64,000 nucleotides of DNA from Mesorhizobium sp. B2-1-1 (GTDB lineage: Bacteria; Pseudomonadota; Alphaproteobacteria; Rhizobiales; Rhizobiaceae): assembly GCF_006442975.2 (NCBI RefSeq), contig NZ_CP083954.1:2239501-2303500 (forward strand), read 5' to 3'. The notes below the pieces were generated by a model. That model worked only from the letters and a program-made list of their open reading frames with translations. It searched no databases and was not told where the DNA came from. Made by a program: the position numbers and the translations under genes. Each line of letters begins with the position of its first letter. Within the stretch, counting starts at the first letter, position 1. Shown here piece by piece: positions 53,180-62,990 of this stretch.

Positions 53180-54933
53180 TGCGGCGCTGCCGGTGCGCAG
53201 CCCTTGGCGCATGTCTGATCCTGGCGATCGCTGCGCCCCAGGGCGCGGTGCTGGCGCAGACGGTGGATGAACTTTACGAGTTCGGCGTCAAGGCCAGGCA
53301 AGCGCAGCATTTTGACGAGGCGGTGGAGTTTTTACGGCGCGCCCTTGCGCTTAAACCCGATAACGCCGACGCCTTGGTGCAACTCGGTTTTGCCGAACTC
53401 GGCCGCGACAATCTGTCGGCAGCGCGCGACGCTTTTTCCAACGCCCTGTCCTTGGCCCCAACCTATCGGGACGCCAGCTTTGGCATGGCTGAGGTCGAGT
53501 TCCGCTCGGGCAATCTGGATGCCGCGCTTCCGCTAGCCGAAACGGCCCTGCGGGCCGAGCCCGGCAACGCTGACGCCGCCACGCTTATCGCGAATATCCA
53601 GAAGGCGAAGCAAGCCGCCGGCAGTGAGGTGAGACGATCTCCCGCGGTTCCGGCGCCGACAAAGAAACCGACTAGCCGGCGGCCCGATCCCGTCGCCGGT
53701 CTGATGGAGCAGGGCAGACGCCTGCGAGCGGCGGGAAAGCTGCCCGAGGCGGAGAAAGTCTATCGCCGGGCACTGGGACTGGCGCCGAAGAACACCGACA
53801 TCCTCGTCGCCCTTGGCCTGGTCGTCGGCTCCAGCCAAAGCTTCGACGAGGCGGGGCTTTTCTTCGACCGCGCGCTTGCGATCAAGCCGGGCCTTCTCGA
53901 CGCGCGGCTCGGCAAGGTGCGCCTGGCGATCTGGCGGGGCGACGCGCCGAGCGCCCGCCGCTTGGTCGATGGCGTGCTGGCCTCAGTGCCAGGCAATGTC
54001 GAGGCGCTCGAGCTGGATGCGAGAGTGGCTTTGCTCGAGGCCGATTACACGCGGGCCGGGCAGTCGTTCCAGCGCGTGCTTGCGGCCGATCCGCGCAATG
54101 CCGAGGCGCTGGTCGGGCTCGGCGATGTGCGCCGCGCCGAGGGTAAAGAGGAGGACGCGCGGGATGCCTACAGCCAAGCGCTCGCCGTCGAGCCTGGCTC
54201 TTTCGATATCGAGCAAAGGCTGGCCGTGCCGCCGCCGCGCAAATGGCGGCTCGACCTCGGCAGCGAGGTGAGCGATCTCACCAGCGAGCTCGGCGACTGG
54301 ACCGACAGTTCGGCAGGCCTTGCCTATCGGCTGTCGCCGCGCACCACGATTTCCGGTCGCACCCGGCTGGCCACACGCTTCGGCCGCACCGACGTCCAGA
54401 TCGAAGGCCGTATCGACCAGGCCTTCTCGCCGGCGTTCTCTGCCTATGCTCTGGCGGCGGCGACGCCGGACGCTGATTTCCTCGCGCGCTATTCGATCGG
54501 CGCCGGGGCTTCGTGGCAGGTCATGGCGTCGGCAAAGGCGTTCGGCCCGCTTTCGCTCAACATCGACGCCCGGTACGACAATTTCGCCGACACAAATGTC
54601 ACCAGCATCTCGCCATGGGTGCAGACCTCTATCCTAGACGGCCGCCTGGGGCTTTCCGCCCGCTGGGTTCATGCGCAGGATGATATCGGCACGGGCGCAG
54701 ACGGTTATGTGCTTCGCGTCGACCTTGCTGCGACACCGCACTTCAACGTGTTCGGCGGTTATGCCGACGCTCCCGAAATCTCCGACGGCACGCTGGTGCC
54801 GACGCGCGCGGTCTTTGGTGGTGTTTCCTGGGACATCAGCGATCCGCTGACGTTGCGCGCCAGCATCGCGCATGAAGAACGACCGAGATTCGACCGGAAT
54901 ACATTCGGTCTCGGCCTGACCGCGCGGTTCTAA
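53179..54933 (+). CDS. TPR plus YaiO/NfrA-like outer-membrane barrel protein
   Basis: A 584-residue exported protein. A signal peptide (CAALGACLILAIAAPQGAVLA) is followed by TPR units (FDEAVEFLRRALALKPDNADALVQLGFAEL and others) to about residue 345. The last 240 residues alternate in the pattern of an outer-membrane beta-barrel, starting WRLDLGSEVSDLTSELGDW and ending NTFGLGLTARF (final aromatic F). This matches YaiO and the C-terminus of NfrA. It could guide and export a polysaccharide. It overlaps the upstream regulator and precedes the HEAT and GT2 genes. Confidence 0.85.
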   Translation: MRRCRCAALGACLILAIAAPQGAVLAQTVDELYEFGVKARQAQHFDEAVEFLRRALALKPDNADALVQLGFAELGRDNLSAARDAFSNALSLAPTYRDASFGMAEVEFRSGNLDAALPLAETALRAEPGNADAATLIANIQKAKQAAGSEVRRSPAVPAPTKKPTSRRPDPVAGLMEQGRRLRAAGKLPEAEKVYRRALGLAPKNTDILVALGLVVGSSQSFDEAGLFFDRALAIKPGLLDARLGKVRLAIWRGDAPSARRLVDGVLASVPGNVEALELDARVALLEADYTRAGQSFQRVLAADPRNAEALVGLGDVRRAEGKEEDARDAYSQALAVEPGSFDIEQRLAVPPPRKWRLDLGSEVSDLTSELGDWTDSSAGLAYRLSPRTTISGRTRLATRFGRTDVQIEGRIDQAFSPAFSAYALAAATPDADFLARYSIGAGASWQVMASAKAFGPLSLNIDARYDNFADTNVTSISPWVQTSILDGRLGLSARWVHAQDDIGTGADGYVLRVDLAATPHFNVFGGYADAPEISDGTLVPTRAVFGGVSWDISDPLTLRASIAHEERPRFDRNTFGLGLTARF

Positions 54934-54935
54934 CC

Positions 54936-55973
54936 ATGTGGTACATCTGGGATCTCTCCATACTGCTCAGCGCTCTTTCGCTGGTGATCATGCTGTTCCT
55001 GATCGCGAGACGCGTCCTGCAGGAGCGCCGGAGCAAGGCTGCGGCCGACCAGCGGCGTCAGCTTCTGACTGCGCTGATCGCCTTCACCGAGAGCCGCGAC
55101 CGCGAGGTGTTGAAAACGGCCATTCTTTCGGTGCCGGCTGGCGTGGCGATCAATACCGGCTTCGAGTTCATTTCGCTTTTGCGCGGCGAGGAGCACGACG
55201 ATGTCCTTGCTGCTTTCAAGGAATGTGGCCTGCCGGCCCTTGTCGGCAGGCAACTGGAAAAGGGCAACGGCGCCGAACGCATCCATGCGGCCGAGATGCT
55301 GGCGGCGCTGCGCTCGGAAGGTGCGGTGGCAAGCCTGCTTTCCGCGCTCGACCACGACCGCTCGCGCGAGGTCAGGATCGCCGTCGCCATAGCGCTCTGC
55401 GATCTGAACAGCCTGCCGCCGCTCGGCATTGCGCTGCGCAAGATCGGCGTGGCCGGGCAGCGCTCGCGACGCCTGATCGAGCTGTTCAGGGGCTTTCCGC
55501 ACGCGCGCCTGGAGGAACTGGCGGACCATGCCGCGCGCGCCGACGCCGTGCCCTTCATAAGGGCGGCCGCGATCGACGCATTGGCCCGCGCCGGCGGCTT
55601 CCGCTTCGCCGATCTCTTCGCCCGCTTGGCCGACGACGCCTCGCCCGAGGTTGCCGCGGCGGCACTGCGGGCGCTCGGCCTCACCGGAAATGCCGACGCG
55701 CCGGCGATCCTCTCGACCGCGATGACAAAAGGCGACTGGGAGGTGCGCAGCGCGGCCGCCGATGCCGCCGGCCGCCTCGGCCTCGCCGAACTTGGCCGGC
55801 CGCTATCCAAGCTGATGGGCGACGAGGTGTGGAACGTGCGCTATGCCGCCGCCAACGCGCTGCGCTCCTTCGGCCAGCCGGGAGAGCGGTTGCTGCGCCA
55901 GATTGCCGACAGTGAGGTCTCGCGCAGCCAGCGCACCGCCTCGCTCATTCTTGCCGAGGGACCAGCCGTATGA
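54936..55973 (+). CDS. Membrane-anchored HEAT-repeat protein
   Basis: A 345-residue protein. One N-terminal membrane helix (DLSILLSALSLVIMLFLIA) is followed by HEAT/PBS-lyase-like repeats: AERIHAAEMLAALRSEGAVASLLSAL, SPEVAAAALRALGLTGNADAPAIL, DWEVRSAAADAAGRLG, WNVRYAAANALRSFG. It probably faces the cytoplasm and acts as a scaffold. It starts three bases after the barrel gene and overlaps the GT2 gene by four (ATGA), so the three products are made together. Confidence 0.83.
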   Translation: MWYIWDLSILLSALSLVIMLFLIARRVLQERRSKAAADQRRQLLTALIAFTESRDREVLKTAILSVPAGVAINTGFEFISLLRGEEHDDVLAAFKECGLPALVGRQLEKGNGAERIHAAEMLAALRSEGAVASLLSALDHDRSREVRIAVAIALCDLNSLPPLGIALRKIGVAGQRSRRLIELFRGFPHARLEELADHAARADAVPFIRAAAIDALARAGGFRFADLFARLADDASPEVAAAALRALGLTGNADAPAILSTAMTKGDWEVRSAAADAAGRLGLAELGRPLSKLMGDEVWNVRYAAANALRSFGQPGERLLRQIADSEVSRSQRTASLILAEGPAV

Positions 55974-57397
55974 TCGCCGACTGGAGCGACGAGATCGTTC
56001 TTGCCGCCACCATCTTGTCTTGGTTCATCATCGGGGCCGGGCTGGCGCAGACGACGATATACCTCCTGCAGCTCATCGTCGCCGGCTATGCATTGTCCAA
56101 GCGCCCACCGGTCGCGCGCTCGGCGCTGCTTTGGCACCGCTATGGCGATGTCGCGCCGCCGATCGCGCTATTGGTGCCCGCCTACAACGAGGCCTTGAAC
56201 GTGGTCGAGAGCGTCCATTCCATGCTGGCGCTCGAATATCCCAATTTCGAGGTCATCGTCATCAACGACGGCTCGAAAGACGAGACCTTGCTGCGCCTCA
56301 TCGAGGCGTTCAAGCTGGTAAAGTTCCATCGGCCCTATGAGGAGGCGCTCGCGCACAATCCGATCCGCGGCCTCTATTCGTCACCGATGACCGAGCGGCT
56401 GTTCGTCGTCGACAAGGAGAACGGCGGCAAGGCCGACGCCCAGAACGCCGGCATCAATGTCTGTCGCGCGCCGCTCTTTTGTGTCATCGACGGCGACTCT
56501 ATCCTTGAGCCCGACGCGCTGATGCGTGCCGCCCAGCCATTCATCGACGACCCCGAGCGCACCATTGCCGTCGGCGGCACGATCCGCATCGCCAACGGCT
56601 CCAGGATCGAGGCAGGCAGGGTGCGCGAAGTCCGTCTGCCACGCCGTCTGTTGCCACTGCTCCAGGTGGTCGAATACCTGCGCGCCTTCCTGATGGCGCG
56701 GCTTGCCTGGAGCCGCATCAACACACTGATGCTGGTCTCCGGCGCTTTTGGCATGTTTCGCCGGGCCGAAGTGGTGGCGGTCGGCGGCTTCACCAAGGGT
56801 TCGATGGGCGAGGACCTCGACCTCGTCATCAAGCTGCACCGCTATATGCGGGATAAAAAGCGCAAATACCGCATCCAGTTCATTCCGGAGCCGGTGTGCT
56901 GGACCGAGGCGCCGGAATCGCTGAGCGTCCTTGCCCGGCAGCGCACGCGCTGGCAGCGCGGCTCGCTCGAATGCTTCTTCCGCTACCGCTCCATGCTCTT
57001 CAACCCGCGCTATGGCCGCGTCGGCTTTCTCGGCTTCGGCCACATCTTCATTGTCGACGTTCTGGGACCGGTGGCGGAGGTGCTGGGCTATATCCTCATC
57101 CCCGCCTTCTGGCTGCTCGGTGTCCTTTCGGCCGAATATCTTCTGGCCTTCACCTCGCTCATCTTCACCTATGGCGTCTGCGTGAGCGTATGCTCCCTCG
57201 TTCTCGAAGAGGCCGAGTTGCAGCGTTTTCCCCGCGCCAGGGACCTCGCGGTATTGACGGCGGTCGCCGTGATCGAGAATTTCGGCTACCGCCAGCTCAA
57301 CAATTTCTGGCGCGTGAAGGGCTGGTGGCAATTTCTTCGGGCCGACCAGAGCTGGGGTGAGATGACCAGGACCGGCCTGGGCGGCGCGAAGAAGTGA
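55970..57397 (+). CDS. Family-2 processive glycosyltransferase
   Basis: A 475-residue membrane glycosyltransferase. Two helices lead into the catalytic domain: LLVPAYNEALNVVESV, IVINDGSKDET, the D-x-D at residues 174-176 (DGD), ED at 281-282 (GEDLDLV) and Q-x-x-R-W at 324-328. Helices follow at the end. The order fits processive synthases such as PgaC, BcsA or NfrB. No PilZ domain is visible, so c-di-GMP binding would need another site or partner. It overlaps the HEAT gene by four bases. Confidence 0.9.
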   Translation: MIADWSDEIVLAATILSWFIIGAGLAQTTIYLLQLIVAGYALSKRPPVARSALLWHRYGDVAPPIALLVPAYNEALNVVESVHSMLALEYPNFEVIVINDGSKDETLLRLIEAFKLVKFHRPYEEALAHNPIRGLYSSPMTERLFVVDKENGGKADAQNAGINVCRAPLFCVIDGDSILEPDALMRAAQPFIDDPERTIAVGGTIRIANGSRIEAGRVREVRLPRRLLPLLQVVEYLRAFLMARLAWSRINTLMLVSGAFGMFRRAEVVAVGGFTKGSMGEDLDLVIKLHRYMRDKKRKYRIQFIPEPVCWTEAPESLSVLARQRTRWQRGSLECFFRYRSMLFNPRYGRVGFLGFGHIFIVDVLGPVAEVLGYILIPAFWLLGVLSAEYLLAFTSLIFTYGVCVSVCSLVLEEAELQRFPRARDLAVLTAVAVIENFGYRQLNNFWRVKGWWQFLRADQSWGEMTRTGLGGAKK

Positions 57398-57412
57398 GCC
57401 CCGTCTGCTGAG

Positions 57413-57715
57413 TCACTTCAGCGTCCGCTCGATCTCCGTGATAAGCGCATCGAGTGCGGCGTGCGAGGCCCCATCGTCCGCCTGCTCGATCAGCAATGTC
57501 TCCAACGCCGATGCCCGCGCGCTGATCTCCGCAAACCCGAATGTCCCCGCGGCCCCGGCGAGCGAGTGCGCGGTGGGAATCAGGGTGTCGTTGGAGCCCA
57601 CTGACGGGCCTCTCTGACGCGCCGCCCTCAACTCCGCGAGTTGAGTGGCGCACCGAGCCAGGAAACGCTGTCGTAAGGGGGCGAAGGGATCATTCAGAAT
57701 GGAAGGGGCCTCCAT
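57413..57715 (-). CDS. Free-standing Hpt (histidine phosphotransfer) protein
   Basis: A 100-residue helical protein. His50 in TAHSLAGAAGTFGF is the phosphoryl site (H-x-L-x-G-x-x), and the rest fits the four-helix Hpt bundle (ALETLLIEQADDG). It lies at the end of the GT2 operon on the opposite strand. It could link the hybrid kinase receivers to the single-domain response regulators. Confidence 0.85.
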   Translation of the reverse strand: MEAPSILNDPFAPLRQRFLARCATQLAELRAARQRGPSVGSNDTLIPTAHSLAGAAGTFGFAEISARASALETLLIEQADDGASHAALDALITEIERTLK

Positions 57716-57960
57716 GGATGGCTTTAGAGGTATTCAAGCAGAAAACTCGGTGGAGTGGAACGAACTGCTTGCGGTCCACGCTCCTGTCAGAGCAGAACTG
57801 CGGCGCCCGCTTCAGCCAAATGCAATGGCGATGAGTTTTTGATGTCCAACTGCGGAATGAGCGAGCTGGTCGGCATAGACCTTCTTGAAGGCCGGCGAGC
57901 GGGGTGCATTCAACGTATTTTCAAATGTTTGGAGCCTGCTGCGGTTTGCCTAGCCACTCG

Positions 57961-58965
57961 TCAAGCGCGGGACATCTGAAGCGCAATACGATTTCGTCCT
58001 TCCGATTTGGCACGAAAAAGAGCCAGATCGGCGGCATTGACGAAATCCTTCGGCGTTTCGTTCTCGGTGGGCACCGCTGTTGCGACGCCAACGCTGATGG
58101 TCACGCGATCCGAGCCGTGGGGTATGTTCAGCTCCCGCACGCTCTGGACGAGCTGCTCTGCGATCGCACTGGATTGTTCCAGTAAAGTGTCGACCAGCAC
58201 GATGACGAACTCTTCGCCTCCGTACCGCGCAGCGAGATCGGTGGAACGGCCGGAACCGCTCTGGATTACGCGGGCGATTTGCTTGAGCACCTCGTCGCCG
58301 GCCATATGGCCATAGGTATCATTGTATCGTTTGAAGTTGTCGGCATCGATCATCAACAGCGACAATGGGGATTGTGCGCGAAAAGCACGCTTCCATTCAG
58401 ACGCCAGATATTCGTCAAAATAGCGCCTGTTGCCGAGGCCCGTCAGGCCATCGATCCGCGTCAGACGTTCAAGCTCGAGATTAGCACTGATCAGCTGTCG
58501 CTGGCTTTCCCTTAGCGCTCGGTATGCAGCTTCTCGCTGGACGTGATCCAGATAGGCCCGCGTGTGATATCGAACGCGTGCAATCAGCTCGATACGATCC
58601 GGAAGCTTTACGAGATAATCGTTCGCTCCCGCAGCGAACGCTTCGCCCTTGGTGGCTGGGTCTTCCTTGCTCGACAGCACAATGACTGGTACCGCGCGTG
58701 TCGAAGCATGCTTCCGGTATTCTCGCACCAGATGCAGCCCATCGACCCCGGGCATGACGAGATCCTGCAGGATGACGGTTGGCTTTACCTCGTCGGCGAC
58801 CGTGATCGCTCTCAAAGGGTCGGTGCAGAAGTGTAACGAGATATCAGGCTCGCTGGCTAGAGCGCGCCTGACCGCCTCGCAAACCATGATCTGGTCATCG
58901 ATGAGCAGAACCATGGATGAATAGTTATCTGCAAGTGGTGGGACCAGCTGTGGTTCTAGCGTCAT
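57961..58965 (-). CDS. wspR: WspR-like response regulator diguanylate cyclase
   Basis: A 334-residue protein with a receiver (LLIDDQ, phospho-Asp68 in ILQDLVMPGVDG, LVK), a coiled linker and a GGDEF domain. The active site is GGEEF (249-253) and the inhibitory I-site R-S-T-D is at 240-243, five residues before it, as in WspR and PleD. It makes c-di-GMP when phosphorylated. It overlaps wspF by four bases, and the order C-D-E-F-R is that of the Pseudomonas wsp operon. Confidence 0.88.
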   Translation of the reverse strand: MTLEPQLVPPLADNYSSMVLLIDDQIMVCEAVRRALASEPDISLHFCTDPLRAITVADEVKPTVILQDLVMPGVDGLHLVREYRKHASTRAVPVIVLSSKEDPATKGEAFAAGANDYLVKLPDRIELIARVRYHTRAYLDHVQREAAYRALRESQRQLISANLELERLTRIDGLTGLGNRRYFDEYLASEWKRAFRAQSPLSLLMIDADNFKRYNDTYGHMAGDEVLKQIARVIQSGSGRSTDLAARYGGEEFVIVLVDTLLEQSSAIAEQLVQSVRELNIPHGSDRVTISVGVATAVPTENETPKDFVNAADLALFRAKSEGRNRIALQMSRA

Positions 58966-59999
58966 CGGACGAACCCTTTCACCTGGAGCGCTGAAAGGGC
59001 TTCGATTATGCGTGAGCCGATCGCACTCAAAGGAAGAATATCAACAGCCGCGCCGACATCGGCGGCGGCCTTCGGCATGCCGTAAACGGCGCTGGTTGCT
59101 CTATCCTGCGCGATTGTGAGATGCCCCTTGTCGCGGAGCTGTCTCAACCCGTGCGCACCATCCTTGCCCATGCCTGTGAGCAGGACTCCAATCACCGAGC
59201 CAGGCCACCATTGCGCGGCACTTTCGAAGAACACATCTACGGACGGCCGATAAACGCTGTCCTCGGGGCTAGGCGTATAGCCAAGTTGCTGAGCTGACTT
59301 GAAAACCAGATGATCCGCGGAACTGGCAATGAGAACGGTGCCCGCTTGAGGACTATCGTTTTCCCGCGCTGGACGGATCGGGAGAGGCGTATGCTGGCCG
59401 AGCCAATCAGCAAGGCCTGGAACGAATTGGGCATCGAGATGCTGTACGAGCACGATGGCGGCGGCGAAATCAACGGGAAACGCGCTCAGGACTGCGGCAA
59501 CGGCGGCCGGCCCGCCAGCAGAGGCACCGATTGCAATTAGCCGTCGAGCTGTCGGCTCAGCCGCACGGGACATCCTCCTTCTTGCCTTGCCCGGCGCATC
59601 GCCGATCAGCTTGCCGATCGTTGCTATCTTGTTGGTCAACAGCCGTGCGGATTGCGAGGACGCATCACCTTCGATGCCTACTGAGGGAATATCGACGGCG
59701 TCGAGCGCGCCATGCGCCATCGCTTCGTAGACGCCGGCGACGTTGGCTTCGATACTGGCGGTCACCAGCAAGATTGAACATGGGGTTTCCGCCATGATTC
59801 TGCGGGTCGCTTCCACCCCGTCCATCTCTGGCATCGCTAGATCCATGAGTATCAGATCCGGCAGATCACGTCTGCAGACCTCGACCGCCTCACGCCCATT
59901 GGTCGCAATCCATGCGACTTGGTGTTCGCCGGTCGACATGACCAGCCGGCGCAGAAGTTCAACCGCCATCGGCATGTCGTTGACTACGCCAATTCTCAT
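58962..59999 (-). CDS. wspF: CheB-type methylesterase (WspF-like)
   Basis: A 345-residue CheB. The receiver has phospho-Asp53 (LMDLAMPEMDG); its acidic pair starts VNDMP in place of VDD, a mild change. The methylesterase triad is Ser160 (GASAGGP), His187 (VQHLDAQF) and Asp280 (GMGKDGAHG). It removes methyl groups from the chemoreceptor and damps the pathway. It overlaps the GGDEF gene and follows the CheA-like kinase by 22 bases. Confidence 0.88.
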   Translation of the reverse strand: MRIGVVNDMPMAVELLRRLVMSTGEHQVAWIATNGREAVEVCRRDLPDLILMDLAMPEMDGVEATRRIMAETPCSILLVTASIEANVAGVYEAMAHGALDAVDIPSVGIEGDASSQSARLLTNKIATIGKLIGDAPGKARRRMSRAAEPTARRLIAIGASAGGPAAVAAVLSAFPVDFAAAIVLVQHLDAQFVPGLADWLGQHTPLPIRPARENDSPQAGTVLIASSADHLVFKSAQQLGYTPSPEDSVYRPSVDVFFESAAQWWPGSVIGVLLTGMGKDGAHGLRQLRDKGHLTIAQDRATSAVYGMPKAAADVGAAVDILPLSAIGSRIIEALSALQVKGFVR

Positions 60000-60021
60000 T
60001 CGTTGATCGCCAATTTCGATC

Positions 60022-62289
60022 TCATTCAGTCGCCTCGCCGATCATGTCCACGACGGCATGGATCAGCGCCTCGTCCTGAAAGGTACTCTTGGTCAGATAA
60101 TAGTCGGCACCGGCGTCAAGCCCGCGCGAGCGGTCTTCTTCCCGATCCTTGTATGAAACGATCATGATGGGTGTGTTCCTGAGATGGACGTCCTTTCTGA
60201 TCAGGCTCACCAGTTCGATACCATCCATGCGCGGCATGTCTATGTCAGTGACGACGAGATCAAAAGGACCAGATCGGACGGCATTCCACCCGTCCATACC
60301 GTCGACTGCCACTTCGACGTCATAACCGTGATTGCCCAGCATCTTGCGCTGGAGTTCGCGAACCGTGAGTGAATCGTCAATCACCAGCACGCGCTTGCGT
60401 CTGCTCGGTCCGGGACCGCCCGCGGCTCGCCGAAGGGCTCGAAATCCGCTGGACGACGCAAGCTTTTCCACCGATCGAACCAGATCATTGACGTCGAAGA
60501 TCAGAACAGGCGAACCGTCCTCCATCAGGGCCGCTGCGCTGATGTCCTTGATCTTGGCAAACCGGGAATCGAGAGGTCTGATCACCAGTTCGCGTTCCCC
60601 GAGAAAACGGTCGACGATTACGCCGTAGGCGTCCCCCCGACCCGTTTCCACCACGACGACCGAGAGTTCCTCTGGTTCGGACGCAGACTCTCCTCGATCC
60701 AGCACCTCGCGCGCTGTCACCAACCCGATCTGTCGATCGTTCAAGCGAAAATGCGGGCGGCCCTGCAGGAGGTTGATCTCCACCCGCTGCAATTTCATTG
60801 TCTTGGAGATGGCAGCGAGTGGAAACGCATAGGGCTCCCCATCGACTTCGACGAGTAAGGTGCGCAGGACTGACAACGTCAGCGGCAGTTGCAGTTGAAA
60901 CCGGGTTCCTCGACCAAATTCCGAGGAGACGCTCGTGATTCCGCGAACCTCCTTCGTCATCGCCTGCACTGCGTCGAGTCCCACGCCACGGCCGGAGACG
61001 TCGGACAGGCCAACTTTCATCGAAAAGCCGGGCAGAAAAAGGAATGCCAGCAATTCCGTTTCGCTGAGCGCGTCGGCGCTTTCCCTGGTTGCAAACTGCC
61101 GGGCGACGACAGTCTCGCGCAGCTTCGAGAGCTCGATCCCTCTGCCGTCGTCCACCACGGCTATTTGCAGCAGTCCGGCATTGTGCCTCGCTTCGAGCCT
61201 GATGAGTCCCTCTTCGGGTTTGCCGGTTGCGAGGCGCTCATCAGGCGGTTCAAGCCCATGGTCTACCGCGTTGCGCAGAAGATGCCCCAAGGGGGCATCC
61301 AGCTGCTCGAGGATATCGCGGTCGATGCCGGTCGAGCCGCCTATGATCTCCAGTCGCACTCGCTTGCCAAGTGTACGACCGAGGTCGCGGACCGTTCTTG
61401 CGTAATGTCTCACCCCGTCTTCAAAAGGTCGCATCCGGCTCGCCAACGTCTCCTCGTACAATCGGTTGGCAAGATCGGTGGCTTTCCGATCGACTGAATC
61501 CAACTCATCGAGACGCTCCGCCAAGAAGGCTTGGCTCAACCGAAGCTTTCGCTGCGTTTCAACCAGCGCTTCCACCACAGCCGCATCTTTTGTGACCGGC
61601 AGCAGCACTGCATCAAGATTGTCGAACGCACTTGCGATGTCTGATTGAAGGTGCTTCAGCCGCAGCAGCCCGTCAGCGAATGGCCTGAGCCGCCGAGCTT
61701 CCATCAGCGACTCGCCGGCCAAACCGAGCAATCGGTTCAGGCTTTCTGCCGTCACCCGAACCATTCTATCTGAGCCGATGCTCCCTCGGGCTTGAGCTTT
61801 CGGCTCGACAAGGGGGTTCGCTGACGAGGTTGCCGCCGGCTCCTTTCGGCTATGCTCTGGCGTTGCGAAATCAGCTGCCGAATCTTGGGGTGCGGGCTCG
61901 GGGAGGGACAGTTCCTCAAACTTCGCCAGAAAGCTTTCGACTTCCGGGTTGACGCTCTCGTTCGATGATCCCGATGCGATCAATTTCAGAAGGTCAGAGC
62001 CTTGCAGAAGCGCATCTATATGCTCCTTGCGTACCCTCAGATGCCCACGTTGCGCGGCGACCAAGCAATCTTCCATTGCATTTGCAACTTTGACGGCGGG
62101 CGTCAGATCGATGATGCGGGCTGCTCCTTTCAGCGAATGCGCGGCCCGCATGCATTCTTCCAGTGCGTCGGTGGCGACAGGATCGCGTTCGAGCGCCAGA
62201 AGGCCGGAGGTCAAAGCCTGTGATTGCGTCTCCAGTTCGGCCTGGAAAAGGCTCAACATCGAAACCTGGCTGAAGTCCTCATCTGTCAT
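60022..62289 (-). CDS. wspE: CheA-type kinase with receiver (WspE-like)
   Basis: A 755-residue chemotaxis kinase. The P1 domain has His51 in AHSLKGAARIID. The P3/P4 region shows LGHLLRNAVDHGLEPPDER (N box), VVDDGRGI and GRGVGLDAV. The P5 CheW-like domain follows, and a receiver ends it (RVLVIDDSLTVREL, VVTDIDMPRMDG). This CheA-receiver fusion is the WspE layout. It phosphorylates the GGDEF regulator and CheB. It overlaps the CheW gene by four bases. Confidence 0.92.
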   Translation of the reverse strand: MTDEDFSQVSMLSLFQAELETQSQALTSGLLALERDPVATDALEECMRAAHSLKGAARIIDLTPAVKVANAMEDCLVAAQRGHLRVRKEHIDALLQGSDLLKLIASGSSNESVNPEVESFLAKFEELSLPEPAPQDSAADFATPEHSRKEPAATSSANPLVEPKAQARGSIGSDRMVRVTAESLNRLLGLAGESLMEARRLRPFADGLLRLKHLQSDIASAFDNLDAVLLPVTKDAAVVEALVETQRKLRLSQAFLAERLDELDSVDRKATDLANRLYEETLASRMRPFEDGVRHYARTVRDLGRTLGKRVRLEIIGGSTGIDRDILEQLDAPLGHLLRNAVDHGLEPPDERLATGKPEEGLIRLEARHNAGLLQIAVVDDGRGIELSKLRETVVARQFATRESADALSETELLAFLFLPGFSMKVGLSDVSGRGVGLDAVQAMTKEVRGITSVSSEFGRGTRFQLQLPLTLSVLRTLLVEVDGEPYAFPLAAISKTMKLQRVEINLLQGRPHFRLNDRQIGLVTAREVLDRGESASEPEELSVVVVETGRGDAYGVIVDRFLGERELVIRPLDSRFAKIKDISAAALMEDGSPVLIFDVNDLVRSVEKLASSSGFRALRRAAGGPGPSRRKRVLVIDDSLTVRELQRKMLGNHGYDVEVAVDGMDGWNAVRSGPFDLVVTDIDMPRMDGIELVSLIRKDVHLRNTPIMIVSYKDREEDRSRGLDAGADYYLTKSTFQDEALIHAVVDMIGEATE

Positions 62290-62990
62290 GCCATGCTCCG
62301 ATCCATCATCGTGAGCAGTTGTCCCGGGTCGAGACAGCCAACAGCCCGTTCCCGCCAGGGCAAAACGGCAACAGTAGCCGCCGACAGCGTCTTGCCGATC
62401 GTAGCTGGCACGGCGAGAGTGTCGCGTGCCCGGTAGCGATGTAAGCCGTGGACCTCATCAACCGTGAAAGCAACCCGCTTGTCCCGCTCGCCCACCACGA
62501 CGAGGCGGCGAAATATCTTGGCTCGTCTGCCTTGTTCCTCCTCCTTGGGTTCGTCGATCCCGAGCAATTCAGCGAGCGACAGGCAAATCAGCAATTCGCC
62601 CCGGACATTGGCGATGCCGAGCACTGCACTATTCCTGCGGTGTGGAAGGGAATGAACGGGACGGGATTCAGCCACTTCATGAAAAATGCCAGCTGGAAGC
62701 GCCAGCCATTCGTGCCCCAACCGGAAGAGAACGGCCGTCTGTGGCGCTTCATCGTCCGCCGAAACGACCGCTGCACGACCAGCGCTATCGGGCCATTCGC
62801 CGCGATATGCCGAGGGCGCCGCACGATCAAGGAGGCGCCGTGCAATCTTCCTGTAGGTCGGGCAATTCCGGCAGTGTAGATGCTGCTCCAGTTGGGGACA
62901 GGACTTGTCACCCCGAACGCCTATCCGCCGCCAGCAATCGTCGATTTCAATCTGCTCCACTGGCAGAGCGATCCTTGTCGAAGCCGGCAT
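62286..62990 (-). CDS. wspD: CheW-like coupling protein (WspD-like)
   Basis: A 234-residue coupling protein. The N-terminus EIDDCWRRIGVRGDKSCPQLEQHLHCRNCPTY has four cysteines (19, 31, 40, 43) and is characteristic of WspD; the CheW domain follows (VLGIANVRGELLICLSLAELLG). It links receptor and kinase. It overlaps wspC by one base (TGATG) and wspE by four. Confidence 0.88.
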   Translation of the reverse strand: MPASTRIALPVEQIEIDDCWRRIGVRGDKSCPQLEQHLHCRNCPTYRKIARRLLDRAAPSAYRGEWPDSAGRAAVVSADDEAPQTAVLFRLGHEWLALPAGIFHEVAESRPVHSLPHRRNSAVLGIANVRGELLICLSLAELLGIDEPKEEEQGRRAKIFRRLVVVGERDKRVAFTVDEVHGLHRYRARDTLAVPATIGKTLSAATVAVLPWRERAVGCLDPGQLLTMMDRSMA

